A stretch of DNA of 64,000 bases from Natronosalvus vescus (GTDB lineage: Archaea > Halobacteriota > Halobacteria > Halobacteriales > Natrialbaceae), in NCBI RefSeq assembly GCF_023973145.1, contig NZ_CP099546.1, positions 3,100,001 through 3,164,000 of the forward strand. Direction: 5' to 3'. The notes below the pieces were generated by a model that did not search any database, was not told where the DNA came from, and saw only the letters and a program-made list of their open reading frames with translations. The number at the start of each line of letters is the position of its first letter. The first letter of the stretch is position 1. Of the stretch, positions 25,187-33,971 are shown piece by piece. The position numbers and the translations under genes were made by a program.

Positions 25187-26263
25187 TCACTCCGGCGTAT
25201 CCGGAACCATGCTGGGATCCGGAACGATCCCGTGACCGGGGCCACGCGTCTCGAGCGTCGGCCCGACAGTGACGTCGGCGACGTTCCGTTCGAACGAGAG
25301 GTTCCCGTCCAGATCGACGTACGAAAAGCCCCCGAGACCCGCCACGAGGTGGGCGCTCGCGTGCAACCCGAGCGCACTCTCGAGCATACAGCCGATCATC
25401 ACCTCGAGGTTGGCCCCGCGGGCGATTTCGGCGATCGCTGCACCGTCTGTCAGTCCCGACTTCGCCGCTTTGATATTGATGACGTCCGCGGCTCCCGACG
25501 CGGCAATACGGTGAGCATCAGTGGGCGTGAAGACGGCCTCGTCGGCTGCAACGGGGATCCGAACCGCCTCCGTCACCCGCTTGAGTCCCCGAACGTCGTC
25601 GCGGTGAACCGGCTGTTCGAGGAGCGTGAGGTCGAGACCTCGAGTCCGTGCTTCGTGAGCAAACTGGATGGCCTCCTTGGGCTGCCATCCCTGGTTTGCA
25701 TCGACTTTGACCCCTGCGTTCGGGGCCACCTCCCGTACGGCGGCCACTCGCTCGATATCCGCCGATACATCGCCGCCAACTTTCACTTTGAGCTCGTCGA
25801 ATCCTGCCTCGAGGGCTGATTCGGCTTCGGCGGCGGCCGTATCGGGGTCGACGATCGACACCGTCAGGTCAGTGCGAATCGGCCCGGGCGACCCACCGAA
25901 ACACTCTGCGAGAGAAATATCACGCTCACGACAGTAGGCGTCGTAAAGCGCCGTCTCGAGGGCAAGTCGTGCCGAGACAGCGCCGGGAAGCGCTGCCTCG
26001 AGATCGGTCACGATCGAGCGCCGATTTCGCAGGTCTCGCCCCTCCAGCACCGAGACACCGGCTTTCGCCGTTTCGATCGCGCTGTCGATCGTTTCGCCAG
26101 TGATCGGCTCGAGCGGCGCGGCTTCTCCCCACCCGACGGTACCCGAGTCGGTCTCGACCCTGACGAGGAGGTTCTCCGCCTCGTGTTTCGTTCCGAGCGA
26201 AATCTCGAAGGGATCGGTCAACGGGACGTCGAGGCGGTACACCTCGATTCGCTCGACGATCAT
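25187..26263 (-). CDS. Dipeptide epimerase (L-Ala-D/L-Glu epimerase type)
   Basis: 358 residues in the enolase superfamily. The catalytic pair is Lys161 in the KxK motif (LKVKVGG) and Lys268 (NIKAAKSG). Magnesium ligands are Asp188 (KVDANQGW), Glu216 (LEQPV) and Asp241 (AADEAVF). The DLDG motif (Asp317, Asp319) is the hallmark by which dipeptide epimerases hold the peptide amino group, separating them from muconate or succinylbenzoate enzymes. The bacterial enzyme converts L-Ala-D-Glu from murein to L-Ala-L-Glu. Its ATG overlaps the NlpC/P60 stop by four bases (ATGA), so the two are translated together. Confidence 0.92.
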   Translation of the reverse strand: MIVERIEVYRLDVPLTDPFEISLGTKHEAENLLVRVETDSGTVGWGEAAPLEPITGETIDSAIETAKAGVSVLEGRDLRNRRSIVTDLEAALPGAVSARLALETALYDAYCRERDISLAECFGGSPGPIRTDLTVSIVDPDTAAAEAESALEAGFDELKVKVGGDVSADIERVAAVREVAPNAGVKVDANQGWQPKEAIQFAHEARTRGLDLTLLEQPVHRDDVRGLKRVTEAVRIPVAADEAVFTPTDAHRIAASGAADVINIKAAKSGLTDGAAIAEIARGANLEVMIGCMLESALGLHASAHLVAGLGGFSYVDLDGNLSFERNVADVTVGPTLETRGPGHGIVPDPSMVPDTPE

Positions 26264-27375
26264 CGAGCCCCCTCCGCGGGGAGGAACCGCTTCATCGCCG
26301 TGACCGACTCCGCGAGCGACTCGACGTACTCGGCGTGAGACGGGTCGAGGCTGTTTACCGTCACTTGTTCGGCGCTTCCGTAGGCGTGAACGAACTCGGA
26401 GCCGCCGAGGCTGATCGCGACGTGCCCGGGGAAGAACAGGAGATCGCCGGGTTCGAGATTGTCCTGCGAGACGTCCGTGCCGAGGTCACGCTGCTGATCC
26501 GCATCGCGTGGTACGGTGACGCCAACGGACGCGTACGCGACCCAGACCAGGCCAGAGCAGTCGATCCCTTCGATAGTCATCCCGCCCCACTCGTAGGGCG
26601 TCCTGAGGAACTGTCTGGCGACGGCGACGACGTCGGCTCCGGTTCCCGTCGACGTCCGTTCGTGGATGGCCGTCTCTGGCAGCGTCGCCCGAACCCCGGT
26701 TCGAAACGAGACGGTTACCTCCTCGTCGTCGCGTGACTCGAGATGGCAGTCGACGCCGGCCGGGACAGTCTCCGGAGTGGCATTCGACTGGTGGGGGGTC
26801 GTCGGTGCCGTGACGACGCCGTCTGGCCGCCACTCGCTCTGATTCGTTACGTCCACACCGTTCCTCGTCCCCCTCGGATCCGTCGTGTCCACAGCGTCCA
26901 CCGCCGTTCCCGGATCCGTCACGTCCACATCGTCCGCCGCCACTCTCGGATCCGTCAACGCCGTCGCTTCGACCCACCCGAGGTACCCACCGGGCGTCCG
27001 AACGCGCCGCCAGCCATCTCTCGAGTCGTAGGCCGTAAGCTCGGCACCGTACAGCACCTGCGTGACCTGTTCGGCGTCCTCGTGCGGCTCGCCACGGACG
27101 GCACTGACGTGCAGATCGGTCGTCATCGCTTCGCCGGTTCCCTCGAGTACCGAGAGCGAATCGCGTACGGTTCGACCGGTGGATAGTTGGCGCAGTTCCT
27201 CGAGGAGACTCTCTTTAGTTCGATCGGTCTGTACGGTTCCAGCAAGCACGATTCCCGGTGTCTCGTCGTCGCCCTCATCCTCCGCCTCGACGGTGACCTC
27301 GAAACAAACCACACGATCGTCGGGAGCGTGGACGGTCTTCACCCGCTGGACGGCGAGTTCTTCAACGGAGGTCAT
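26260..27375 (-). CDS. SH3b-NlpC/P60 peptidase (YkfC-like)
   Basis: 371 residues. An N-terminal helical/beta part precedes an SH3b domain (about 85-140; VLYGAELTAYDSRDGWRRVRTPGGYLGWVE), a repetitive linker (143-180), a second SH3b-like piece (about 205-240) and a C-terminal NlpC/P60 domain. The catalytic triad is Cys273 (IDCSGLVW), His318 (GHVAI) and His330 (FVHAY), with the same His-His spacing as YkfC. No signal peptide, so it acts inside the cell. YkfC enzymes cut the gamma-D-Glu to diaminopimelate bond of murein peptides. It overlaps the decarboxylase-like gene upstream by 14 bases and the epimerase gene downstream by 4. Confidence 0.9.
   Translation of the reverse strand: MTSVEELAVQRVKTVHAPDDRVVCFEVTVEAEDEGDDETPGIVLAGTVQTDRTKESLLEELRQLSTGRTVRDSLSVLEGTGEAMTTDLHVSAVRGEPHEDAEQVTQVLYGAELTAYDSRDGWRRVRTPGGYLGWVEATALTDPRVAADDVDVTDPGTAVDAVDTTDPRGTRNGVDVTNQSEWRPDGVVTAPTTPHQSNATPETVPAGVDCHLESRDDEEVTVSFRTGVRATLPETAIHERTSTGTGADVVAVARQFLRTPYEWGGMTIEGIDCSGLVWVAYASVGVTVPRDADQQRDLGTDVSQDNLEPGDLLFFPGHVAISLGGSEFVHAYGSAEQVTVNSLDPSHAEYVESLAESVTAMKRFLPAEGAR
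26875..26956. repeat. 36-base tandem repeat in the NlpC/P60 linker
   Basis: CGGATCCGTC recurs at 26875, 26911 and 26947, exactly 36 bases apart, with similar spacer sequence. It encodes 12-residue units (DVTDPG, DTTDPRG) in the linker between the two SH3b regions. Confidence 0.75.
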
Positions 27376-28630
27376 CGGGCACCTCCCCTTTGGCGAACAC
27401 GTCCGCGGGTTTCTCGGGTCGGCGAATCACGTCGATCTCGCCGTCCGATCGACACAGCAACACGGGTGGCTTCGGCTGGGCGTTCGTGTGTGACGCACTT
27501 CCCAGCGAGTACGCACCGATCCGATCGATTGCGAGGAGGTCGTCCCGCTCGAGCGGCGGCAGCGGGACGTCTTCGGCGATCACGTCGCCGGTGTAACAGA
27601 GCGGCCCTGCGACGTCGTAGTGCTCGCTTGACTCGCCATCGGTGAGGGCGTAAATCGGATACGGCCAGTACGACGAGACGGTGTTCGTACCGGCGTCGAG
27701 CACGGCAAACGACGCGTGCGGCGTCTCCTTGATTACGCCGACGGTCGACACCAGCGTCCCGGCGTTGCCGACCAACCGTCGCCCGGGTTCGAGATACAGT
27801 GTCGGGAGCGGGAGGTCGAACGACCGCGCGGTCTCGCGAACCGTCGTCGCAATCTCCGTCACAATCGCGTCGGTGTCGGGAACGGGGCCGTCGTACGGAA
27901 CCGGAAACCCGCCACCCAGATCGAGGATGTCGATTTCGACACCGAGTTCGTCCCGAATCTCGGCCGCAAACGAGAGCATCTCGCGGGCGGCAACGCCGTA
28001 GGGTTCGACACCCTTGATCTGACTCCCGATGTGCAACTGTACGCCTGCGAGTTCGACTGCCGACGACGATGCCGCCCGTTCGGCGACGGCCATCGCTCGA
28101 CCGGAGTCGATATCGAGACCGAATTTCGACTCCCGGGTCGCCGTCGCAACCTCTGGGTGGGTTGGCACTTCCATCGCTGGATTGCCCCGAACGAGCACCT
28201 TCGGTTGCATCTCCGTCCGTTCGGCGGCGTCGATCAGCCGCTCGAGCTCCATCGCGTTGTCCACCAGGAGATGTTCGACACCCATCTCGAGCGCTCGTTC
28301 GACGTCTTCGGGACGGCGGTTCATCCCCGTCAACAGAAGTTCCCGAGGCTCGTACCCAGCGGAACGTGCAGCCGATAGTTCGCCGGTGGCGTACACTTCG
28401 GCGTGACAACCTTCGTCCCGAAGCACCGAGAGGATTCCCGGGTTGTAGTTCGCTTTCACGGCGAAGTGAACCACTGAATCCGGATACTGCTCGTCGAGTG
28501 CCCGCCGTACCGTTCGATAGTTCCGCCTGATGTCGTCCTCGAAGAAGACGTAAACCGGCGTTCCGTACGGAGAGAGGAGGTCGGATTCGATCCCGAGGAG
28601 ACGCTCTCTCCGCGCCTCAATATCCATCAC
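27362..28630 (-). CDS. Diaminopimelate-decarboxylase-like PLP enzyme (fold type III)
   Basis: 422 residues. The PLP lysine is Lys59 in HFAVKANYNPG. HIGSQ, the glycine-rich phosphate loop LGGGFPVPYDG and EPGRRLVGNAG follow; the C-terminal active-site Cys is in GPLCYTGD. The fold and motifs are those of LysA-type decarboxylases, which turn meso-diaminopimelate into L-lysine; relatives act on ornithine or arginine. Genetic coupling to an NlpC/P60 peptidase and dipeptide epimerase supports diaminopimelate as substrate, but the biosynthetic lysA may lie elsewhere and this could be a specialised paralogue. Confidence 0.87.
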   Translation of the reverse strand: MMDIEARRERLLGIESDLLSPYGTPVYVFFEDDIRRNYRTVRRALDEQYPDSVVHFAVKANYNPGILSVLRDEGCHAEVYATGELSAARSAGYEPRELLLTGMNRRPEDVERALEMGVEHLLVDNAMELERLIDAAERTEMQPKVLVRGNPAMEVPTHPEVATATRESKFGLDIDSGRAMAVAERAASSSAVELAGVQLHIGSQIKGVEPYGVAAREMLSFAAEIRDELGVEIDILDLGGGFPVPYDGPVPDTDAIVTEIATTVRETARSFDLPLPTLYLEPGRRLVGNAGTLVSTVGVIKETPHASFAVLDAGTNTVSSYWPYPIYALTDGESSEHYDVAGPLCYTGDVIAEDVPLPPLERDDLLAIDRIGAYSLGSASHTNAQPKPPVLLCRSDGEIDVIRRPEKPADVFAKGEVPDDLR

Positions 28631-28804
28631 TATCGGACGTGCGTACTGGAGAGGGAAAACACGCCCCCTCGCATACTAGGCGGCGCTTCTCGAGGACGTT
28701 CCGCCCTGGGAAGGGATGTACGGCTCTCGCAGGGGCCGTACCGAAGTTTCCACCGCCCCCAAACGGTCGAGGTGGCGATCGGCGGCGCGTCGATACACCC
28801 GCCT

Positions 28805-30352
28805 CTATCCCTCGAGACGGCCGTCCAGTGCGCCGAACCCGTCCGGTGGCCGGCGATGGCGTGCCGCCTGTTCGTAGGCGTACGCGAGTTCGAGTAAGCG
28901 CGGTTCCCCGAACGGCCGCCCCAGCAATTCGACGCCGACGGGGAGGCCGCCATCGGTAAACCCGGCTGGCACGACGATGGCGGGGAGGCCGGTGTGAGCC
29001 GAGAGCTCACAGTTCAGTTCCTCGAAGGGCTGGTGCTCGGGAATCGCCACCGGTGGAATCGTCGACGGCGGATACAGCAGGGCATCTACCTCGTGAGTGG
29101 CCATTCGGCCGAGCGTGTCGATGCGGAGTTCTCGTCGCCGCTCGAGCCGCCGCACGTACGCCGGATCGTCGTCGACCGTTTCGGGGTCGGTCTCGAGAAT
29201 CGGCTCCCCCTCCAGTCGCGAGCTGACCGCCGGTGCGACCGCTCCGGAGTCGACGATCGCCTCCAGCGAGTCGTACGGGGCGTCCGCCCCGAGCCCGTCC
29301 AGATACCGATTGAGGTCACGTTTGAACTCGAAACTGATGACGCGGGCAGAACCCAGAAACGACGTGTCGACGATGTCGACGGGGTCGACGATCGTTGCCC
29401 CGGCGCGCTCCATCTCGTCGATCGCGGTGTCGAGTACGTCAGTGACCGACTGGGCTGCCTCACTGGGCGCACTTCCTTCTGCTTGCAGTCCGAACAGTTC
29501 CCGCACGACGCCGATGCGCGCACTCTCGAGTCCCTGTTCGTCGAGGTGTGAGACATACCCGTCGTCCGGGACGTTTCCGACACCCGTGGCCGTAACGGGA
29601 TCTGCCGGATCGTAGCCGGCCATCACGTCCAGCATCCGAGCAGTGTCCGTGACCGTACGGGTGATCGGCCCGGCCGTATCCTGGGTCTCGCTCAACGGGA
29701 TCATTCCCGTTCGGCTGACCAGTCCCCTGGTGGGTCGCAAGCCGACCAAGTTGTTGAACGCGGGCGGCGAACGAACCGACGAACAGGTATCCGATCCGGT
29801 TCCGATCGCCCCGAGGTTCGCCGCGACGGCCGCTGCCGTCCCACCGCTCGATCCCGACGGACGCCTCTCGAGCGCGTAGGCGTTCCGTGTCTCGCCACCG
29901 AGTGAACTGATCGTGTCGACACCGTAGGCGAACTCCTGCAGGTTCGCCTTCGCCAGAATAATCCCGCCAGCGGCACGGAGGGCCTCAACGAGAAACGCGT
30001 CCGCCGACGGGATCGATTCGGCGAGCGTCACCGACCCCGCCGTCGTCGGCATGTCGTGGGTGTCCTGGTTGTCTTTGAGAACGATCGGAACACCGTGGAG
30101 CGGGCCGACGAAGCCGTCGCGTTCGAACGCTGCGTCGAGTTCGCTGGCCCGCGCCTCGGCGTTCGGGTTGATCGTCAAAATCGAGTTCAGGTCGTCGTCG
30201 TACGCGTCGATTCGGTCGAGATACCGGGCTACGAGCGACTCGGCTGTCAGCGTTCCCCGCTCGAAGGCTGCGTGGATATCCTCGACGGTCGGGTCGACGA
30301 GGCTGAACGAATTGAGGTCGGCATCGGAATCGGGATCGGATACTGGGGGCAT
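28805..30352 (-). CDS. Amidase-signature family hydrolase
   Basis: 515 residues from ATG 30352 (MPPVSDPDSDADLN). The amidase signature is complete: Lys in VPIVLKDNQDT, the cis-Ser region RRPSGSSGGTAAAVAANLGA and the nucleophile block GSDTCSSVRSPPAF. The Ser-cisSer-Lys triad hydrolyses carboxamides. Many annotated gatA-like enzymes of this type are generic amidases, and no gatB/gatC partners are present. It begins the minus-strand cluster, and a TATA-like TACTATA lies in the divergent promoter region. Confidence 0.9.
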   Translation of the reverse strand: MPPVSDPDSDADLNSFSLVDPTVEDIHAAFERGTLTAESLVARYLDRIDAYDDDLNSILTINPNAEARASELDAAFERDGFVGPLHGVPIVLKDNQDTHDMPTTAGSVTLAESIPSADAFLVEALRAAGGIILAKANLQEFAYGVDTISSLGGETRNAYALERRPSGSSGGTAAAVAANLGAIGTGSDTCSSVRSPPAFNNLVGLRPTRGLVSRTGMIPLSETQDTAGPITRTVTDTARMLDVMAGYDPADPVTATGVGNVPDDGYVSHLDEQGLESARIGVVRELFGLQAEGSAPSEAAQSVTDVLDTAIDEMERAGATIVDPVDIVDTSFLGSARVISFEFKRDLNRYLDGLGADAPYDSLEAIVDSGAVAPAVSSRLEGEPILETDPETVDDDPAYVRRLERRRELRIDTLGRMATHEVDALLYPPSTIPPVAIPEHQPFEELNCELSAHTGLPAIVVPAGFTDGGLPVGVELLGRPFGEPRLLELAYAYEQAARHRRPPDGFGALDGRLEG

Positions 30353-30708
30353 GTCCTTCCGATTGGATACTGTCCCATCCGCTATAGTAATAGGGATCAC
30401 TGAAGTCACTGCTGTCGGTCGTCCATCGGGGGATCGGCGCTCGAAACCGGTGTGGTCGAGCAGTTCGGTTCGATCCTCGAGCCAGGTCTCTCGGGCTCCC
30501 GCCTCGTGACCGTCGAAATCATTGGTGGTTGCAAGTGTTACCGACGTCGTTGACACCCGTTTGTCGTAGGAACCGCCAAACGTACTAACGAGGCCTGAGC
30601 GAAGGGGACGACAGAGGCGGGTCATGCCGATAGTCAATCGTCACAGACAGAGTCCGATCTAGCCGTCAGTGCCAGCCTTATGCTCATCGCGACCGCGAAC
30701 ACGATTGT
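30353..30708. promoter_or_regulatory. Divergent promoter region, amidase and rhodanese genes
   Basis: 356 bases between divergent starts with no credible gene. A TATA-like TACTATA (minus strand) precedes the amidase start and CCTTATGC precedes the rhodanese start. No obvious operator. Confidence 0.4.
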
Positions 30709-31596
30709 ATGCCAGACCACGACACCGACACGCTCGTTACGGCCGACTGGGTCGAAGATCACCTCGAGGAATTCCAGTCCGACGACCCCGAGTACCGACT
30801 GCTGGAAGTCAACAACCCGACCGTCACGGCAGATTCGGAGTACACGCCCTACGAAGAGGGACACATCCCGGGCGCGATCTTCTTTCACTGGAAGGAGGAT
30901 CTCAGCGACCCGACGACCCGTGACCTCCTCGATAAAGAGGCGTTCGAGCAACTGAACGCCGAGGCAGGGATCACCGAGGATTCGACGGTGGTTCTCTACG
31001 GCGGCGGGCGTGTCCCCAATTGGTTCGCGCTGTTCGCCTACTGGGAGTACACGTACTACGGCCACGAGGACGTCCGCGTCATCGACGGCGGGAAACCGTA
31101 CTGGATCGAACACGACTACCCGCTGACGACCGACGAACCCGACTTTTCGACCCACGAATACCACGCTCGCGGCCCCTTCGAGCGCATCCGTGCCTACCAG
31201 AACGACGTCGAGCAGGCGATCGACTCCGGCGTTCCGCTGGTCGACGTGCGCTCGCCCGAGGAGTTTACCGGCGAGGTCATCGCTCCCGAAGGCCTCCAGG
31301 AGACGGCCCAGCGTGGCGGGCACATTCCCGGGGCGAAAAACGTGCCGACGACGTCGGTGTTGGACGACGACGGAACGTTCAAATCGCCCGACGAGCTCCG
31401 GGCGCTGTACGACGACGTCGGCATCACCGAAGATCAGTCCGTGATCACCTACTGCCGGGTCGGCGAGCGGTCGTCTATCGAGTGGTACGTCCTCCGCAAA
31501 CTCCTCGGGTTCGAGGACGTCGAGAACTACGACGGCTCCTGGACGGAGTGGGGCAACCGCATCCGGGCACCGATTGAGACCGGGACAGCCGAGTAG
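30709..31596 (+). CDS. Two-domain rhodanese (thiosulfate sulfurtransferase)
   Basis: 295 residues with two rhodanese domains. The N-terminal one (about 8-140) is inactive (LYGGGRVPNW replaces the Cys loop); the C-terminal one carries Cys249 in the loop TYCRVGERSS. The GHIPGAIFFHW and GGHIPGAKNVP motifs mark each domain. The enzyme moves sulfane sulfur from thiosulfate or mercaptopyruvate to an acceptor. It starts a group of forward genes divergent from the amidase cluster. Confidence 0.93.
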   Translation: MPDHDTDTLVTADWVEDHLEEFQSDDPEYRLLEVNNPTVTADSEYTPYEEGHIPGAIFFHWKEDLSDPTTRDLLDKEAFEQLNAEAGITEDSTVVLYGGGRVPNWFALFAYWEYTYYGHEDVRVIDGGKPYWIEHDYPLTTDEPDFSTHEYHARGPFERIRAYQNDVEQAIDSGVPLVDVRSPEEFTGEVIAPEGLQETAQRGGHIPGAKNVPTTSVLDDDGTFKSPDELRALYDDVGITEDQSVITYCRVGERSSIEWYVLRKLLGFEDVENYDGSWTEWGNRIRAPIETGTAE

Positions 31597-31722
31597 CGAC
31601 GTCTCACCCGTCTCGAGTCGGAAACCCGAGTCCAAAGCCGATTCCGTTCTCGAGCTACGTCCCCGATCGATCCCGTGCAACATCGATTCGACGCGGTACG
31701 GATACCTGCCGCCAACGCGGTC

Positions 31723-31729
31723 ATTTAAG
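31723..31729 (+). promoter_or_regulatory. TATA-like box of the DapA-family gene
   Basis: ATTTAAG lies 25-31 bases before ATG 31754; leaderless promoter. Confidence 0.45.
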
Positions 31730-31753
31730 CCGCTCCCGGTTTCACTCTCGAGT

Positions 31754-32665
31754 ATGGCGAATCACGATCCCGGAACGGACGATCCGCTCTCGATTCACGG
31801 CGTCGTCCCACCCACGGTTACGGCATTTCACGACGACGAGTCGGTCGACTACGAAACGACGGCCGCCCACGCCCGGTTCGTCGTCGACGGGGGCACTCAC
31901 GGCGTCTTCCCGCTCGGGACGAACGGCGAGTTCCCGCTGCTGACGCCCGACGAGCGGAAGGGTGTCGTCGAGGCCGTCGTCGACGAAATCGACGGCGACG
32001 TCCCCGTGATTGCGGGCGTCGGTGCCCCGAGTACTCGAGAGACCGTCGACCACGCTACGCACGCGGAATCCGTTGGTGCAGACGGCCTGGTTGTCGTCAC
32101 CCCCTACTACTATCCCCTCGATCACGACGCGTACCTCGAGCACTATCGTCGGGTCGCGGAGGCGACGTCGCTACCGATCTACATCTACCACATCCCGAGC
32201 AAGACGGGGAATTCGATCCCCCGAACGACTCTCGACGAACTCGTCGAGATCGACTCGGTCGTCGGTCTCAAAGACTCGAGCAAGGACGTGCCGTGGCTCG
32301 CCCAGTCGATCGACGCCCACCCCGAGATGACGTTCCTCGCTGGATCGGACTCGCTGCTCTTTACCGGCCTCGAGATCGGTTGTTCCGGGATGGTGAGCGC
32401 GGTGGCGAACGTCTTCCCGGAACTGGTCGTCGATCTGTACGAGGCCTACGATGAGGGTGACGAAGCACGGGCTCGGGCCCTCCAGAGCCGCGTGTACGAT
32501 GTCCGCGACGCGCTCAAAGTCGGCGGTGCGTACATGTCCGGGGTGAAGACTGCACTCCAGTTGCGCGGGTTCGACGCCGGGCCGCTTCGCAGTCCCCTCC
32601 GGCTCAAAGACGAGGCAAGCGCGGCCGAACTCGAGGCCGAACTCGAGGCGCTCGAGCTGCTGTAG
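31754..32665 (+). CDS. DapA-family aldolase (dihydrodipicolinate synthase or KDG aldolase type)
   Basis: 303 residues from ATG 31754. A TIM barrel with the Schiff-base lysine Lys173 in VVGLKDSSKD, the GTNGEFPLLTPDER block that binds the pyruvate carboxylate, and the Tyr in YIYHIPS. All catalytic features of class I pyruvate aldolases are present. The family includes DapA (lysine and diaminopimelate synthesis), keto-deoxygluconate aldolases and N-acetylneuraminate lyases; these cannot be told apart from motifs alone. Proximity to a diaminopimelate-decarboxylase-like gene is suggestive, but it stands in its own transcription unit. Confidence 0.88.
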   Translation: MANHDPGTDDPLSIHGVVPPTVTAFHDDESVDYETTAAHARFVVDGGTHGVFPLGTNGEFPLLTPDERKGVVEAVVDEIDGDVPVIAGVGAPSTRETVDHATHAESVGADGLVVVTPYYYPLDHDAYLEHYRRVAEATSLPIYIYHIPSKTGNSIPRTTLDELVEIDSVVGLKDSSKDVPWLAQSIDAHPEMTFLAGSDSLLFTGLEIGCSGMVSAVANVFPELVVDLYEAYDEGDEARARALQSRVYDVRDALKVGGAYMSGVKTALQLRGFDAGPLRSPLRLKDEASAAELEAELEALELL

Positions 32666-32751
32666 ACGGATGGACGCCGGGTTGTGGCAGGTGTCGGCTA
32701 CGACCGACACAAACCAGTGGCATTTTTTGCCGTTCCCACGGACTCTGAGCC

Positions 32752-33882
32752 ATGGAACTCACGCCGGAGCAGGAAGCGATCAGGGACGTGGTGCGGGAGT
32801 TCGCCACCGAAGAGATCAGACCGACCGCGCTCGAGGCCGACGAGACGGAGACCTTCCCCGAGGAGGTCTGGGACGGACTGGCGCAACTCGATCTCACCGG
32901 ACTCACGGTTCCCGAGGAGTACGGCGGCTACGACGCCGATCCGGTCACCTACGCCATCGTCAACGAGGAGGTCGCATACGGCATGCTCGCGGTGGCGACC
33001 GCGCTCTCCGTACACTGCCTGGCGACGTCCTGCATCGCCAGCTTTGGCGATGAGAGTCAGAAAGAGCGCTGGCTCCCGGAGATGGCCACCGGCCGCCCAG
33101 TCGGCGCGTTCGCCCTCTCGGAGCCCCACGCGGGGTCGAACCCGGCCGAGATGACGACCGAGGCGCGGCTCGAGGGCGACGAGTACGTGATCAACGGTGA
33201 CAAACAGTGGATCACCAACGGGCAGCGGGCGGGCGTCATCATCCTCTTCGCCAAGACCGACCGAGACGATCCGTCGACGGTGACCCAGTTCCTCGTCCCC
33301 GCCGACGCCGACGGCCTCACGGTGGGCGAGACGGAAGACAAACTCGGCCTCCGGGCGAGCGATACGACCGGACTGCACTTCGACGACGTCCGTATCCCCG
33401 CGGAAAACCGGCTGACTGAGGAGGGACGTGGTCTCTCGGCGGCGTTCGACATCCTGACCGGTGGACGGATCGCCATCGCCGCCCAGTCGGTCGGCCTCGC
33501 CCAGTCGGCTCTCGACGAGGCACTCGCCTACAGCCAGGAGCGCGAGCAGTTCGACAAACCGATCGGGGACATTCAGACGATCCGGCACAAACTCGCAGAG
33601 ATGGCGACGCGAACGCAAGCCGGTCGCTTGCTCACCCGCGACGCCGCCCGAAAGCGCGGCGTGGGCGCTACCGACGCCGCGATGGCTGCAAGCATGGCCA
33701 AGTACTTCGCCAGCGAGGCCGCGATGTTCGTGACAAACGAGAGCGTCCAGATCCACGGCGGCTACGGCTACGTGACCGAAGGCGAGGTCGAACGCCTCTA
33801 CCGCGACGCCAAGATCACCGAAATCTACGAGGGGACGACCGAGATTCAGAAGAAGATCATCGCTCGGCACCTCCTCGAGTAG
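32752..33882 (+). CDS. Acyl-CoA dehydrogenase
   Basis: 376 residues, the normal length. N-terminal helices; the FAD-binding motifs AFALSEPHAGSNPAEM and QWITNGQRAG; and the C-terminal catalytic Glu in EIYEGTTEIQKKI, as in short/medium-chain enzymes. It oxidises acyl-CoA to trans-2-enoyl-CoA and passes electrons to electron-transfer flavoprotein. No other beta-oxidation gene is adjacent, so the chain-length and pathway are open. Confidence 0.94.
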   Translation: MELTPEQEAIRDVVREFATEEIRPTALEADETETFPEEVWDGLAQLDLTGLTVPEEYGGYDADPVTYAIVNEEVAYGMLAVATALSVHCLATSCIASFGDESQKERWLPEMATGRPVGAFALSEPHAGSNPAEMTTEARLEGDEYVINGDKQWITNGQRAGVIILFAKTDRDDPSTVTQFLVPADADGLTVGETEDKLGLRASDTTGLHFDDVRIPAENRLTEEGRGLSAAFDILTGGRIAIAAQSVGLAQSALDEALAYSQEREQFDKPIGDIQTIRHKLAEMATRTQAGRLLTRDAARKRGVGATDAAMAASMAKYFASEAAMFVTNESVQIHGGYGYVTEGEVERLYRDAKITEIYEGTTEIQKKIIARHLLE

Positions 33883-33971
33883 TCACCAGTGTGCGACCTT
33901 CGACAACCGGTTCGTCGCATCCTCGTAAGACGACCAAAGGCGCTATTTTCCGGGACTTCCTATCTGCTCCT

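Noticed and set aside
30634-31683. Long minus-strand frame over the rhodanese gene
   Set aside because: It is a shadow of the rhodanese, whose motifs are all present on the plus strand.
32698-33870. Long minus-strand frame over the acyl-CoA dehydrogenase
   Set aside because: Same antisense effect; composition is atypical and no family is seen.
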